DNA of 64,000 bases from an uncultured Pelagibacteraceae bacterium (GTDB taxonomy: Bacteria > Pseudomonadota > Alphaproteobacteria > Pelagibacterales > Pelagibacteraceae): assembly GCA_902615445.1 (NCBI GenBank), contig CACMOQ010000001.1:1-64000 (forward strand), in the 5' to 3' direction. A program made the translations under genes and the position numbers. Below the pieces are notes generated by a model. That model searched no databases, was not told the DNA's origin, and saw nothing but the letters and a program-made list of their open reading frames with translations. Positions 16,756 to 26,530 of this stretch are shown here, in pieces (positions within the stretch are counted from its first letter, which is position 1; the number at the start of each line of letters is the position of its first letter).

Positions 16756-17469
16756 ATGAGTTTTTTAATACTAGTAAGACATGGTCAAAGTGTTTGGAAT
16801 CTTGAAAATAGATTTACTGGCTGGGTAGATGTTGACCTTACTAAAAATGGAATGTTAGAGGCTGAAAAAGCAGGTTTTTTAATCAAAAATAAAAATATTA
16901 AAATTGATAAATATTTTTCATCTCTACAGTTAAGAGCAAATAATACTTTAAAGATAATACAAAAAATTTTAAATGATGAGCATGATTTCCCTAGAGCGTG
17001 GCAACTAAATGAAAGACACTATGGAGCCTTAACTGGTCTTAATAAAATAGAAATGGCTCAAAAAATTGGTGAAGATAAAATATTTGAGTTTCGAAGATCC
17101 TGGGACACAAAACCTGAACCACTAGATAAAAAAAGCCCTTATCATCCTTTTAATATTGAAACTTACAAAAATATACCAAAAGAAATAATTCCAGACACCG
17201 AGTCACTGAAAGATACATATGAAAGGGTTCTCAAATACTTTCATGATGAAATTGAAAAAATACTTTTAAATAAGAATGTATTAGTTTCAGCTCATGGCAA
17301 TTCAATAAGAGCATTATGTAAGTATTTATTTAAACTAGATAGTTCTCAAATCTCTAAGTTAGAAATACCAACAGGGAATCCTCTCGTAATAGAGTTCGAT
17401 GATAAATTCAAAATAAAAAATTGTGAATACTTAGATAAAGAAAGATCTAGAGATCTTCTAATTTTCTAA
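16756..17469 (+). CDS. gpmA: 2,3-bisphosphoglycerate-dependent phosphoglycerate mutase
   Basis: Interconverts 3- and 2-phosphoglycerate in glycolysis and gluconeogenesis. The phosphohistidine is His9 in LVRHGQS, followed by WNLENRFTGWVDVDLT, the ERHYGALTG segment and the second histidine in SAHGNSIRAL; these match the dPGM family over the whole 237 aa. The gene stands alone on the plus strand and its tail overlaps the convergent murU gene by 23 bp, the largest tail-to-tail overlap in the window. Confidence 0.96.
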   Translation: MSFLILVRHGQSVWNLENRFTGWVDVDLTKNGMLEAEKAGFLIKNKNIKIDKYFSSLQLRANNTLKIIQKILNDEHDFPRAWQLNERHYGALTGLNKIEMAQKIGEDKIFEFRRSWDTKPEPLDKKSPYHPFNIETYKNIPKEIIPDTESLKDTYERVLKYFHDEIEKILLNKNVLVSAHGNSIRALCKYLFKLDSSQISKLEIPTGNPLVIEFDDKFKIKNCEYLDKERSRDLLIF

Positions 17470-18136
17470 AAGTTTCTAAATTTGTTAGATGATAAAATTG
17501 ATTAACACTTTCAAAACCATTTAATTCCTTATTTTTCAGCAATTCATTCCAAATTTCAGTGACAGAGAAATTTTTAACTTCATATTTATTAAATAAATTT
17601 TTATTTAAAATTTGGCAGCCAATATAAATAAAGTTTGTTGTATCTTCTCTGTATATTAAATTATCTTTAAGATTAAAATCACCTGAGAGATTTTTATCAA
17701 AACTCAGTGTCTTATTGGTAAGTAGAAGAGCGTTGTTAAGCTTATTTGAAAAATAAAAATTCTGCATTTTAATAATTTCTTCATGATAGGTCTTATTCCA
17801 TAGTGTGTCAGGATTAAAAATGATGAAATCCTCATCAGAAGATTTTTTCATCATATTTAATATCCCGCCACCTGTATCCAAAATTTCTTTACCATCTTCA
17901 ACTATCTGAATTTCGATTTGAAAATTTTTTTTTTTAATAAAGCTAATTATTTGATCACTTAAATGAAATGTATTTAAAAAAATTTTTTTAATACCAAGTT
18001 TAATAACTAAGTTAATACAGTTTTCCAATAATGTAACATTATTAAGTTCAAGGAGTGGTTTTGGAATTTTTTCTGTCAATGGATTTAACCTCTTACCAAA
18101 ACCTGCGCACAGTATTAGAGCTGTTCTAATTTGCAT
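17447..18136 (-). CDS. murU: Nucleotidyltransferase, MurU-type (MurNAc-1-P uridylyltransferase)
   Basis: The 229-aa sugar-phosphate nucleotidyltransferase starts with ALILCAGFGKRLNPLT (about 6-21) and PKPL (25-28), the NTP-binding G-x-G-x-R-L...PKPL signature, and has FNPDTLW as the metal-binding Asp segment. Next to an AmgK-type sugar kinase it is most likely MurU, which turns MurNAc-1-phosphate into UDP-MurNAc during peptidoglycan recycling, bypassing MurA/MurB and therefore fosfomycin sensitivity. The order tsaE-amgK-murU recurs in alphaproteobacteria. It overlaps amgK by 11 bp. UTP specificity is inferred from context. Confidence 0.82.
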   Translation of the reverse strand: MQIRTALILCAGFGKRLNPLTEKIPKPLLELNNVTLLENCINLVIKLGIKKIFLNTFHLSDQIISFIKKKNFQIEIQIVEDGKEILDTGGGILNMMKKSSDEDFIIFNPDTLWNKTYHEEIIKMQNFYFSNKLNNALLLTNKTLSFDKNLSGDFNLKDNLIYREDTTNFIYIGCQILNKNLFNKYEVKNFSVTEIWNELLKNKELNGFESVNQFYHLTNLETFRKLEDL

Positions 18137-19079
18137 TTAATTCTTTTTTAAAATTTTGATTTAAAAGTTTTTTTAATTCTGAAAAAATTTGATTATCAAT
18201 TCTAATACGAATTAACTCCCAAGCTCTAGGAATTAATTTTGAATAACCCTTTTTGCCATCTCTTATTGCAAGACGAGTAAATATTCCAATAATTTTGAGA
18301 TTTCTCATAACTGATAAAATATCGAAATCGTTTTTAAATTTTGATTTATTCAAATTATGTTGTCTATCGATATAATATTTGTAAATTTTATTTTTGAATG
18401 TGATTGGAGTTTTCAATCTTACATCATCTACTAAAGAAGCTAAATCATATGCTTTATTTCCGATCAGAGCGTCCTGGCTATCTATTACTCCAATTCGATT
18501 ATTTACTAACATTAAATTGGATATATGAAAATCTCTATGAACAAAAACGTTATTTTTTAATTGGAGGTTGGAAATTAATTTTTTAGTTATTCTTTTAAAA
18601 TTCTTATTAAATTCATCTCTTTTTTTTTTTATTAGTTTTTTTTTAGTATACCAGTCACAAAATAACTGAGCTTCTTTTAAAAGAATTAAATTATCATATT
18701 TTGGTATTATATATTTTTTTTTTTTAAAATCTTTAATACCTTTATTTTTTATAGATTGTATTTGCATCAAAGTTTTTAATATTTTCTTAAAATATTTAAC
18801 TTTATTATCTTTTTTTTTTAATAAAATTTTAAAAATTGTATTATCACCGAAATCTTGAATTTCTATATAACCCTTTTTATAGTTTTCCTTGTATAAATTT
18901 GGAGCTAGTATTTTATTTTTATTTAAAATTTTATTAATTGCGTCATACACAACCAAATTTTTAAATTTTTCTTTCTTTGCAAAAACTACGATAGAGCTTT
19001 TATTTTTGATTTTATTTCGAAAAAACTTTCTAAAAGATGCGTCTCCTTCGATTGGTTTTAAATTTTGAAACTTATACAT
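18126..19079 (-). CDS. amgK: Sugar kinase of the aminoglycoside phosphotransferase family (AmgK-type)
   Basis: The 317-aa kinase has the APH-fold catalytic motif HRDFHISN at 181-188 (Brenner H-x-D-x-x-x-x-N) and the metal-binding IDSQD at 199-203. The N-terminus LKPIEGDASFRKFFR is characteristic of AmgK, the anomeric MurNAc/GlcNAc kinase of the cell-wall recycling shunt. It is extremely lysine-rich and AT-rich, as are its neighbours. It lies between tsaE and murU in one transcription unit. Confidence 0.82.
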   Translation of the reverse strand: MYKFQNLKPIEGDASFRKFFRNKIKNKSSIVVFAKKEKFKNLVVYDAINKILNKNKILAPNLYKENYKKGYIEIQDFGDNTIFKILLKKKDNKVKYFKKILKTLMQIQSIKNKGIKDFKKKKYIIPKYDNLILLKEAQLFCDWYTKKKLIKKKRDEFNKNFKRITKKLISNLQLKNNVFVHRDFHISNLMLVNNRIGVIDSQDALIGNKAYDLASLVDDVRLKTPITFKNKIYKYYIDRQHNLNKSKFKNDFDILSVMRNLKIIGIFTRLAIRDGKKGYSKLIPRAWELIRIRIDNQIFSELKKLLNQNFKKELNAN

Positions 19080-19090
19080 TTGATTTATAT

Positions 19091-19543
19091 TTAATTAAGA
19101 CCCTTAACTTGAACTGTTCTTATTTGATAATCATTCTCATATGTAAAAGTCAATTCTATCAGATTTTTTGGTTTTTCTTGAATTAATTGTGGCCATTCAA
19201 TTAAAGTGATTGATCTAGAACTATCATCAAATAAACCTAAATTTTTTACTTCATTTACAGATTTAAGTCTAAATAGATCATAATGATTTATTTTTATCTG
19301 CTTAATTTTATACTCGTTCAATATATTAAAAGTAGGACTGGTTACCTCAGATGGTTCTAATTTGTTTTTCTTTTCAATAATATTAATCAAATATTTTACA
19401 AATGTGGTCTTACCTACACCAATCTCACCGTATAAGAAAATTATATCTCCAACTTTAATTTTTGTTGAAAGCGTATCAGCAAATTCTTTTGTTATATTTT
19501 CTGAGTTTAATTTAATTTTTGTGCTCTTAGTAGCGGTAAGCAT
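19091..19543 (-). CDS. tsaE: tRNA threonylcarbamoyladenosine biosynthesis ATPase TsaE
   Basis: Part of the TsaB-TsaC-TsaD-TsaE machinery that makes t6A37 on ANN-decoding tRNAs. It has the P-loop GEIGVGKTT (residues 39-47 from this start) and LIEWPQLI near the C-terminus; 150 aa is the usual size. An in-frame ATG 10 codons upstream (19573) would overlap ahcY by 47 bp. I prefer 19543 because MLTATKST places the domain at the normal distance and leaves a 17-bp overlap with the ahcY stop. The overlap suggests translational coupling with ahcY. Confidence 0.9.
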   Translation of the reverse strand: MLTATKSTKIKLNSENITKEFADTLSTKIKVGDIIFLYGEIGVGKTTFVKYLINIIEKKNKLEPSEVTSPTFNILNEYKIKQIKINHYDLFRLKSVNEVKNLGLFDDSSRSITLIEWPQLIQEKPKNLIELTFTYENDYQIRTVQVKGLN

Positions 19544-20813
19544 CTGGTTTATATGGGCCTTCAACTTTAACACTAATATAATCTGCCTGATCCTTTGATA
19601 ACTTAGTCAACTTTGCACCTACTTTTTTAAGATGTAATGTGGCAACTTTCTCATCCAAGTGTTTTGGCAATACATAAACTTTTTTTTCGTAATTTTTAGA
19701 GTTATTCCATAATTCGATTTGTGCAATAACTTGATTTGTAAATGAAGCGCTCATAACAAAGCTAGGGTGTCCTGTTGCACAACCTAAATTTACTAATCTG
19801 CCCTCTGCAAGTAAGATTATTCTTTTTTTACTTGGTAAAGTTATTTCGTGTACTTGAGGTTTAATTTCATCCCATTTATAATTTTTAAGTGCATCAACCT
19901 GTATCTCATTATCAAAATGTCCAATATTACATAAAATAGCCCGATCTTTCATTTCTCTCATGTGATCAGCTGTAACAATATCTTTATTGCCAGTTGCAGT
20001 AACAACAATATCTGCTTCACTTATCATATCGTCCATCGTTACTACTTCATATCCTTCCATAGCTGCTTGTAATGCACATATTGGATCTGTTTCTGTAATC
20101 ATTACTCTTGCACCTGATTGTCTTAAAGATGCTGCACTGCCTTTTCCAACATCTCCAAACCCCGCTACAATTGCTACTTTTCCTGACATCATTACATCTG
20201 TAGCTCGTTTAATTCCATCAACTAAACTCTCTCTACATCCATAGAGATTATCAAATTTTGATTTTGTAACAGAGTCATTAACATTAATTGCAGGCACTAA
20301 CAAAGTTTTCTCCTTTTCCATTTTTTTTAACGCTAATACACCTGTGGTGGTCTCCTCAGATAATCCTTTTACATCTTTCATTAAATCTTTATATTCTTTA
20401 TGCATTAAAGCTGTTAAATCTCCTCCATCATCCAGAATCATGTTTGGTTTCCAATCTTTTTTACCTTCGATAGTTTGTTTAACGCACCACCAATATTCGT
20501 CCTCTGTTTCACCTTTCCATGCATATACTGGTATTCCAGCTTTTGCTATTGCTGCTGCTGCGTGGTCCTGAGTTGAGAAAATATTGCAAGATGACCATCT
20601 CACCTCAGCTCCAAGATGAACTAACGTTTCAATTAACACTGCTGTTTGTATTGTCATGTGTAGACAGCCAACAATTTTTGCTCCTTTAAGAGGATGTTTT
20701 CCAACATACTCTTCCCTCAAAGCCATCAATCCAGGCATTTCACTTTCAGCTATTGAAATTTCTTTACGTCCAAATTCTGCTTGAGATAAATCTTTTACTT
20801 TGAAATCTTCCAT
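19527..20813 (-). CDS. ahcY: S-adenosylhomocysteine hydrolase
   Basis: Hydrolyses SAH to homocysteine and adenosine, closing the methyl cycle (cytoplasmic, NAD-dependent tetramer). At 428 aa it has the N-terminal substrate domain with [13 protein letters not shown], the NAD-binding [11 protein letters not shown] at 217-227, and the conserved C-terminal end [10 protein letters not shown], where the family has His in place of Ala at the usual HYRY. It lies 45 bp downstream of chvG on the same strand. No SAH or SAM riboswitch is visible in that gap. Adenosine release links to the purine salvage genes in this window. Confidence 0.97.
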   Translation of the reverse strand: MEDFKVKDLSQAEFGRKEISIAESEMPGLMALREEYVGKHPLKGAKIVGCLHMTIQTAVLIETLVHLGAEVRWSSCNIFSTQDHAAAAIAKAGIPVYAWKGETEDEYWWCVKQTIEGKKDWKPNMILDDGGDLTALMHKEYKDLMKDVKGLSEETTTGVLALKKMEKEKTLLVPAINVNDSVTKSKFDNLYGCRESLVDGIKRATDVMMSGKVAIVAGFGDVGKGSAASLRQSGARVMITETDPICALQAAMEGYEVVTMDDMISEADIVVTATGNKDIVTADHMREMKDRAILCNIGHFDNEIQVDALKNYKWDEIKPQVHEITLPSKKRIILLAEGRLVNLGCATGHPSFVMSASFTNQVIAQIELWNNSKNYEKKVYVLPKHLDEKVATLHLKKVGAKLTKLSKDQADYISVKVEGPYKPDAYRY

Positions 20814-20858
20814 GATGGATCTTCTAACAATAAAGAATTAATTAATCAATAGAACTCT

Positions 20859-22400
20859 TTAAACTTTAGGGAACTCTATTTCAATTTTTGCTCCTTTTTG
20901 ATCAGTTCTATTGGAAGCTTTAATTGTAGCATTATGCAAATCCACTAAATTTTTTACTATATTCAAACCTAATCCAGAGTGTTGTCCAAATTTATCAGGC
21001 CTATTACTATAAAATCTATTGAAAATCTTTTTTGTATCTTTTTCTATAAAACCTTTACCTTCGTCAAGTATATTCACAATCACATTGTCTTTGTCTGATT
21101 TAAATATTTTTACTAAAACTTCTTTCTTATCCTCACTAAATGATACTGCGTTATCTAAAAGATTTGCTATCATCTGCTCAATTCTATTCTCAATTCCATT
21201 AATCAGATATTCTTTTTTTTGATCATTTTTAAAAGAAATTTTTATTCCTCTCTTTAATTTATAAAGATTATTAAAATCATCTACAACAGACTTTATAATC
21301 GGTTCAATATCTATTTTTTTAATATTCTCCTTACTAAGTGCAACTTCATCCTTTAACATTTGAGAGTAATCAGTAATTAGTCTTTCAATTCTTTGAACAT
21401 CATGACTTAGTATATCGATCAATTTAATCCTTTGAGCAATGTCATTTGTGTCATGTAGAATTTCTGAAGCACTTTTTAAAGAAGCAAGTGGATTTCTTAT
21501 TTCATGGACCAGATCAGTAGAAAAATTTTCAGCATGTCTTATTCTTTTTTGCAGTTCAAGCGTCATGTCATCTAAAGAACTAGACAATAAACCAAGCTCG
21601 TCATTTCTCAGTTTTAAGTTGTCTATATTTGTTGTTTTTTGTTTTTTATCTTTAATTGTTTTTGTATAACTAACTAGATTTTTAATTGGTTTTAAAAAAT
21701 ATCTATTCAAAACAAATGAAAAAATTAATATTACTATACCTACAGCAATAGCAGTTCTGACGATAAAAGTTTTTCTCTCATCAATCGCTGCTTTTATATC
21801 ATTAGCATTTTCGCTTATAGCTAAATAACCAATATTTTTACCATTTTGCATTACATTTTTGATAGTAATTAATCTGAATTTATTAAATTCTTCTTGAGTG
21901 AATGTAAATGGAATTCCAAAATCTTTTGAAGTAGAATAATTTAACAGTACATCATTCAAAGAAACTGTTTTTTTTTTTCCAATATCAATATTTTTCTTTT
22001 CTACTATTTCTTTTGATTTCTTCTCGTTTAAAGTTTCTAATTCTATGATATCAAGTCTTGAAGAAAATGATCTAGGATCCAGATCTAATGTATCTGTGTC
22101 ACCGACTAAATTTAAATTATTGTCAAAAAATATTACTCTATCAAGATTCTGAAATAAAAATCTTGTAGACAATAAAAATCGTCTAATATCTTCCTCAACA
22201 AAGTTAACATTTAGTCTTATTAAATTACTAATTGTATTATTAATTACTTCAATGTGATTAGAGGATTTTTTTTTTATCAGGTTTGGTTGCACATTTTTTA
22301 TATAAATAAATGTAAATAATCCAATAATTGTAAAAAAAATTAAATTAATAAATAGAAATTTTTTTAGTATAGATAAATCTTTAAGTATTTTGTTGAACAT
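20859..22400 (-). CDS. chvG: Sensor histidine kinase, ChvG/ExoS-type
   Basis: The 513-aa membrane kinase has TM1 at about 15-35, a periplasmic sensor region (about 36-210) with DRVIFFDNNLNLVGDTDTLDLD typical of the ChvG stimulus domain, TM2 at about 211-232, a HAMP segment, a HisKA box with phospho-His299 in DLVHEIRNPLASLKSA, and an HATPase domain with GLGLNIVKNLVDLH. In other alphaproteobacteria ChvG/ChvI controls envelope and acid responses. Start (22400) and the chvI stop share a base, so the pair is coupled. Giving it the ChvG name rather than an EnvZ-type name rests on sequence look plus synteny with ahcY. Confidence 0.87.
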   Translation of the reverse strand: MFNKILKDLSILKKFLFINLIFFTIIGLFTFIYIKNVQPNLIKKKSSNHIEVINNTISNLIRLNVNFVEEDIRRFLLSTRFLFQNLDRVIFFDNNLNLVGDTDTLDLDPRSFSSRLDIIELETLNEKKSKEIVEKKNIDIGKKKTVSLNDVLLNYSTSKDFGIPFTFTQEEFNKFRLITIKNVMQNGKNIGYLAISENANDIKAAIDERKTFIVRTAIAVGIVILIFSFVLNRYFLKPIKNLVSYTKTIKDKKQKTTNIDNLKLRNDELGLLSSSLDDMTLELQKRIRHAENFSTDLVHEIRNPLASLKSASEILHDTNDIAQRIKLIDILSHDVQRIERLITDYSQMLKDEVALSKENIKKIDIEPIIKSVVDDFNNLYKLKRGIKISFKNDQKKEYLINGIENRIEQMIANLLDNAVSFSEDKKEVLVKIFKSDKDNVIVNILDEGKGFIEKDTKKIFNRFYSNRPDKFGQHSGLGLNIVKNLVDLHNATIKASNRTDQKGAKIEIEFPKV

Positions 22401-23107
22401 CAGCTAACATTCCACCTATAACCACTCCCATATCTTGTTTCAATAGCTGAAAATTCAGGATCAACCTTTTTAAATTTTTTTCTAATTCTTTTTACGTGAC
22501 TATCGATTGTTCTATCTTCAATATCTGTATCTTCTCTATAGGCTATGTCCATTAATTGTCCTCTCTCTTTGATAATTCCAGGTCTTTTAGCCAATTCTTT
22601 AACTAACAAAAATTCAGTGGTTGTTAATTTATCTGGTAACTGTTTACCGTCCCATTCACATTCAAGTTGGGATGGATCCAACTTTAATTTACCATGAGAT
22701 ATAATACTTTTATTTTCTTCAATGGTGTCCTTGGTATCTTTCTTTCTAAGTTGAACTCTTATTCTCTCAATGAGCACTTTAATAGAAAAACCTCCTGATT
22801 TTTTTACAAAATCATCAGCACCCAATTTTAATCCAAGTAACTCATCAATTTCGTCATCCTTGGATGTTAGAAAAATTACTGGTAAAGAGGTTTTTTTTCT
22901 TAATTTTTTTAGTAACTCTTCACCATCCATTTTAGGCATCTTAATATCAACTATTGCAAGATCAGGGGGTGTTCTTGTTAGACCTATTAGCGCGCTTTCA
23001 CCATCAATATATGTCTGAACTTTAAATCCCTCTTTCTCCAACGCAATACTTAAACTTGTCAAAATATTACGATCATCATCTATTAATGCGATTACTTGTT
23101 TATGCAT
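22400..23107 (-). CDS. chvI: Response regulator, OmpR/PhoB family, ChvI-type
   Basis: The 235-aa protein has a receiver domain (about 1-120) with acidic pocket DDD at 10-12, phospho-acceptor Asp54 in AIVDIKMPKMDGEEL, the T in FLTSKDDE and the K in DDFVKKSG, followed by a winged-helix DNA-binding domain (about 135-235) with TTTEFLLVKELAKRPG and IDSHVKRIRKKF. It is partnered with the overlapping kinase gene downstream. A 50-bp gap to the polA stop upstream would hold the promoter. Confidence 0.92.
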   Translation of the reverse strand: MHKQVIALIDDDRNILTSLSIALEKEGFKVQTYIDGESALIGLTRTPPDLAIVDIKMPKMDGEELLKKLRKKTSLPVIFLTSKDDEIDELLGLKLGADDFVKKSGGFSIKVLIERIRVQLRKKDTKDTIEENKSIISHGKLKLDPSQLECEWDGKQLPDKLTTTEFLLVKELAKRPGIIKERGQLMDIAYREDTDIEDRTIDSHVKRIRKKFKKVDPEFSAIETRYGSGYRWNVS

Positions 23108-23157
23108 AGCACAGTATAAAAATACTAAATTGTTCTAATTTGGGCAATCAAATTAAA

Positions 23158-25932
23158 TTAATGAAGTTCACCCCAATTATCACCTATATTTAAATCTACA
23201 GTTAATGGTATTGAAAATGAGTGGTGTTCGCTTTTAACTACACTAGACATTTCTTCGATTATAATTTTGCTGATTCTTTTCACTTCTTCTTTAGAGGTTT
23301 CAAAAATAAGCTCATCATGAATTTGAAGTAACATTTTCGTTTTTTTATTTTTTTGCTCTTTAAGTTTTTTATCAAGCCTGATCATCGCCAATCTCATAAT
23401 TTCAGACGCAGATCCTTGAATTGGAGCATTTATGGCTGCACGTTCTTGGAAGTTTCTAACATTATAGTTTTTGTCATTGATGTTTATGAAATGAGATTTT
23501 CTTCCGAAAATATTATTCACATAACCACTTTTTCTACAAAATTTGATTGTTTTATCCATATATATTTTTATTTCTGGAAACTTAGCAAAATATGCATTCA
23601 AAAAATCCTCAGCGTCTTGATTAGATACGTTTATTTGTTTGGCTAACCCATATTGAGAGATACCGTAAATAATACCAAAGTTTATTGCTTTTGCTTTTCT
23701 TCTTTGATCTTCATTTACTTTATTGATACCAATATTAAATATCTGGCTAGCTGTTAAAGAATGAATATCCTCATTATTTCTAAAAGCTTTTTTTAATTCT
23801 TTAACGTCAGCTAAATCAGCTAAAATTCTCATTTCAATTTGATTGTAATCTGCTGAAATTAAAGAGAGACCCTTTTCTGCAATGAATGCTTTTCTAATAT
23901 CCTTGCCGTCCTCAGACTTTATGGGAATATTCTGTAAATTTGGATCACTTGAAGCTAGTCTTCCTGTTGTAGTCGCTGCAAGTAAAAAGGACGTATGTAT
24001 TCTTTTAGTTTTTGGATTAATATGCTCTGGTAGAGTGTCTGAATAAGTATTCTTTAATTTTGAGATTTGCCTCCAATCTAAAACTAATTGTGGAAACTTA
24101 TGGCCTTTAAAAGCTAAATCCTCTAATACTGATGCACTCGTTGCAAAGCTTCCTTTTTTGGTTTTTTTTAAGTCTGCAATCTTAAGATCATTATACAAAA
24201 TCTCACCAAGCTGTTTTGGAGATGCAATATTAAATTCTTTTTTTGATATTTTATAAACTTCACGTTGAATTTTTTCAATTTTTTTCCCAAATTTTGAAGA
24301 CAGAGTCTTAAGAAAATTATTATCAATTTTAACACCTTCTATTTCCATATCAGCTAAAATTTTTATCATTGGTTTTTCAAATGTTTCGTAAATATTGATC
24401 ATTTTCTCATCTTTCAAACTTTTATTGAATTTTTTATATAATCTTAAGGTAACATCAGCGTCTTCTGCTGCATAATCCTTGGCTTTTTCTAAATCAACAA
24501 AACTAAAACTAATTTCTTTTTTTCCAGTACCAACTAAGTCCTTAAATGCTATTGGTTTATGATTTAAATGAATTTCGGATAGAGTATCCATATTGTGTCT
24601 ATTTTTACCAGAGTCTAAAACGTACGACATAAGCATGGTATCCTCCATAGATGTAATCTTAATACCGTGTTTAAATAGCACAATGAAATCAAACTTAATA
24701 TTTTGCCCTATTTTTTTTATACTTGGGTCTTCAAGCAAAGGTTTAAGTTTTTTTAATGTTTGATCTTTATCAATATTTTTTTTTGATTTATGCCCTACAG
24801 GGATGTAGCAAGCTTTACCAATTTTAGAACTAAGTGAAATTCCGATAAGATCTGCTTGATGAGGATCTAGGGAACTTGTTTCTGTATCTACCGCCACTTC
24901 TCCTACTTCCTCAGCCTCTTTAATCCAGCTGTCGATTTCGTCAAGATTTGTTATTAAATAATATTTTTTTCTATCGATAGCTTTTTGTTTTTCATCAGTT
25001 TTAACAATATCTTTTTCTGAAGTTAATTTCGGTTCACCATAAGCTGAAATTGCTGAGCTTAGCAATCTATTAAACTCCATTTCTCTTAAAAATTTATAAA
25101 GTTTATCTTTATCGATTTCCTTTAATTGAAACTCTGTTAAAGACCTGTCTACAGGAGCATCATTTTTTAAAGTAACTAACTTCTTACTAATTAATGCTTT
25201 GTCTTTATTCTCAATAATTGTTTCTCTTCTTTTATTCTGCTTAATTTCATTAGCAGATTTTAAAAGTGTTTCCAAATTTCCATATTTATTTATCAATTCT
25301 GCTGCTGTTTTTACTCCGATACCAGGCACACCAGGAACATTATCACTGCTGTCTCCAGCTAAAGCTTGAACATCAATTACTTTTGAAGAGTCTACTCCAA
25401 ATTTTTTTTGTACATCTTCGTCGGAAATAAATCTATTTTTCATCGGATCATAAATTCGGACATTTTTTTTGAATAATTGCATTAAATCCTTATCCGAAGA
25501 TACAATTGTAACATTTGCACCTTTTTCTAAAATTTGATCTACATAGGTTGCAATAAGGTCATCTGCTTCATAGTTGGCGAGCTCAACTGAAGGTAGATTA
25601 AATGCCAAAACAGATTTTCTAATGTATTCAAATTGTGGAGCTAAATCATCTGGTGCTTCAGATCGGTTCGCTTTATAGTCGGGGTAAATTTCATTTCTAA
25701 AAGTTTTTCTTGCTGAGTCAAAAATAACTGCAAAGTGTGTGGGCTTTTGTTTATTTTGATTTGATTTAGAGTCTTCTAATAATTTAAATAACATGCTGCA
25801 AAATCCACTTACAGCACCGGTTGGTAATCCATCACTTTTACGTGTTAAAGGTGGTAGAGCATAATAAGCCCTAAAAATATAACCTGAACCATCAATCAGA
25901 TAAAAATGATCAGATTTTTGAATTTTACTCAT
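23158..25932 (-). CDS. polA: DNA polymerase I
   Basis: The 924-aa repair and Okazaki-fragment-processing polymerase keeps all three domains. They are the 5' nuclease (about 1-290, with LIDGSGYIFRAYYALPPLTR at the start), a 3'-5' exonuclease (about 335-510) with the intact metal-binding VDTETSSLD, and the polymerase domain with motif A DYNQIEMRILADL, motif B RRKAKAINFGIIYG and motif C QIHDELIFE. The retained proofreading motif differs from relatives with degenerate exonuclease domains. It is divergent from bioY with a 46-bp gap. Confidence 0.97.
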   Translation of the reverse strand: MSKIQKSDHFYLIDGSGYIFRAYYALPPLTRKSDGLPTGAVSGFCSMLFKLLEDSKSNQNKQKPTHFAVIFDSARKTFRNEIYPDYKANRSEAPDDLAPQFEYIRKSVLAFNLPSVELANYEADDLIATYVDQILEKGANVTIVSSDKDLMQLFKKNVRIYDPMKNRFISDEDVQKKFGVDSSKVIDVQALAGDSSDNVPGVPGIGVKTAAELINKYGNLETLLKSANEIKQNKRRETIIENKDKALISKKLVTLKNDAPVDRSLTEFQLKEIDKDKLYKFLREMEFNRLLSSAISAYGEPKLTSEKDIVKTDEKQKAIDRKKYYLITNLDEIDSWIKEAEEVGEVAVDTETSSLDPHQADLIGISLSSKIGKACYIPVGHKSKKNIDKDQTLKKLKPLLEDPSIKKIGQNIKFDFIVLFKHGIKITSMEDTMLMSYVLDSGKNRHNMDTLSEIHLNHKPIAFKDLVGTGKKEISFSFVDLEKAKDYAAEDADVTLRLYKKFNKSLKDEKMINIYETFEKPMIKILADMEIEGVKIDNNFLKTLSSKFGKKIEKIQREVYKISKKEFNIASPKQLGEILYNDLKIADLKKTKKGSFATSASVLEDLAFKGHKFPQLVLDWRQISKLKNTYSDTLPEHINPKTKRIHTSFLLAATTTGRLASSDPNLQNIPIKSEDGKDIRKAFIAEKGLSLISADYNQIEMRILADLADVKELKKAFRNNEDIHSLTASQIFNIGINKVNEDQRRKAKAINFGIIYGISQYGLAKQINVSNQDAEDFLNAYFAKFPEIKIYMDKTIKFCRKSGYVNNIFGRKSHFININDKNYNVRNFQERAAINAPIQGSASEIMRLAMIRLDKKLKEQKNKKTKMLLQIHDELIFETSKEEVKRISKIIIEEMSSVVKSEHHSFSIPLTVDLNIGDNWGELH

Positions 25933-25978
25933 TATAAATAAATATAGATTATGAATTGAAATAAGAGTATTATTTTTT

Positions 25979-26530
25979 ATGGATGTTATAAAGCAAAATA
26001 CTCATACTCAAATAATTAAATCAGTAATTGTAATTTTTTTAGGTTCGGTAATACTTGCAATCTCTTCTAAGATTAAAATACCATTTTATCCAGTGCCTAT
26101 GACAATGCAAACCTTTGTGGTTTTATTTTTAGGTGTCTGTTTTGGATACAAAATTGCAATTTCTACAGTTGGATTATATTTAATAGAGGGAATATTAGGA
26201 TTACCCGTTTTTTCTAATTCTCCAGAAAGAGGTGTGGGTTTAGTTTATTTCACTGGCCCTACTATGGGCTACCTTATAGGATTTATCTTTGCTAGTTTTT
26301 TAGCTTCGTTTGTAAAAATTAAAGATAATTATTTCATTATTTTTATTAAATTAGTAGTAGCAGTTTCAATAATTTATATCTTAGGTGTGTTATGGTTAGG
26401 AACTTTAATAGGTTGGGACAAACCTATTTTTCAATTAGGAGTAATACCATTCTTATTAGCAGAATTATTTAAGATTGTTTTGCTTACAGTTATTTCCAAG
26501 TATATTTTAAAATTTAGAAAATCTATTTAG
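25979..26530 (+). CDS. bioY: Biotin transporter substrate-binding subunit BioY
   Basis: The 183-aa membrane protein has six hydrophobic helices and the BioY signature IPFYPVPMTMQTFVVLFLG around 35-55, with GLPVFSNSPERGVGLVYFTGPTMGYLIGF (motifs GLPVF and GPTMGYL). BioY is the S-component of ECF-type vitamin uptake. No bioM (A) or bioN (T) gene is next to it, so it either works alone, as described for some BioY proteins, or shares an energising module encoded elsewhere. It suggests dependence on external biotin. It is convergent with the RegA-type gene. Confidence 0.93.
   Translation: MDVIKQNTHTQIIKSVIVIFLGSVILAISSKIKIPFYPVPMTMQTFVVLFLGVCFGYKIAISTVGLYLIEGILGLPVFSNSPERGVGLVYFTGPTMGYLIGFIFASFLASFVKIKDNYFIIFIKLVVAVSIIYILGVLWLGTLIGWDKPIFQLGVIPFLLAELFKIVLLTVISKYILKFRKSI

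Noticed and set aside
18600-18860. Very A/T-rich, homopolymer-laden part of amgK that looked like possible frameshifts.
   Set aside because: The frame stays open with lysine and asparagine codons across all runs, and downstream catalytic motifs are in the same frame.
25932-25941. TTATAAATAA between polA and bioY, similar to the BioR operator (TTATnnATAA).
   Set aside because: Ten AT-only bases are expected often by chance here, the centre does not fit the published M-K core, and no bioR gene is visible in the window.
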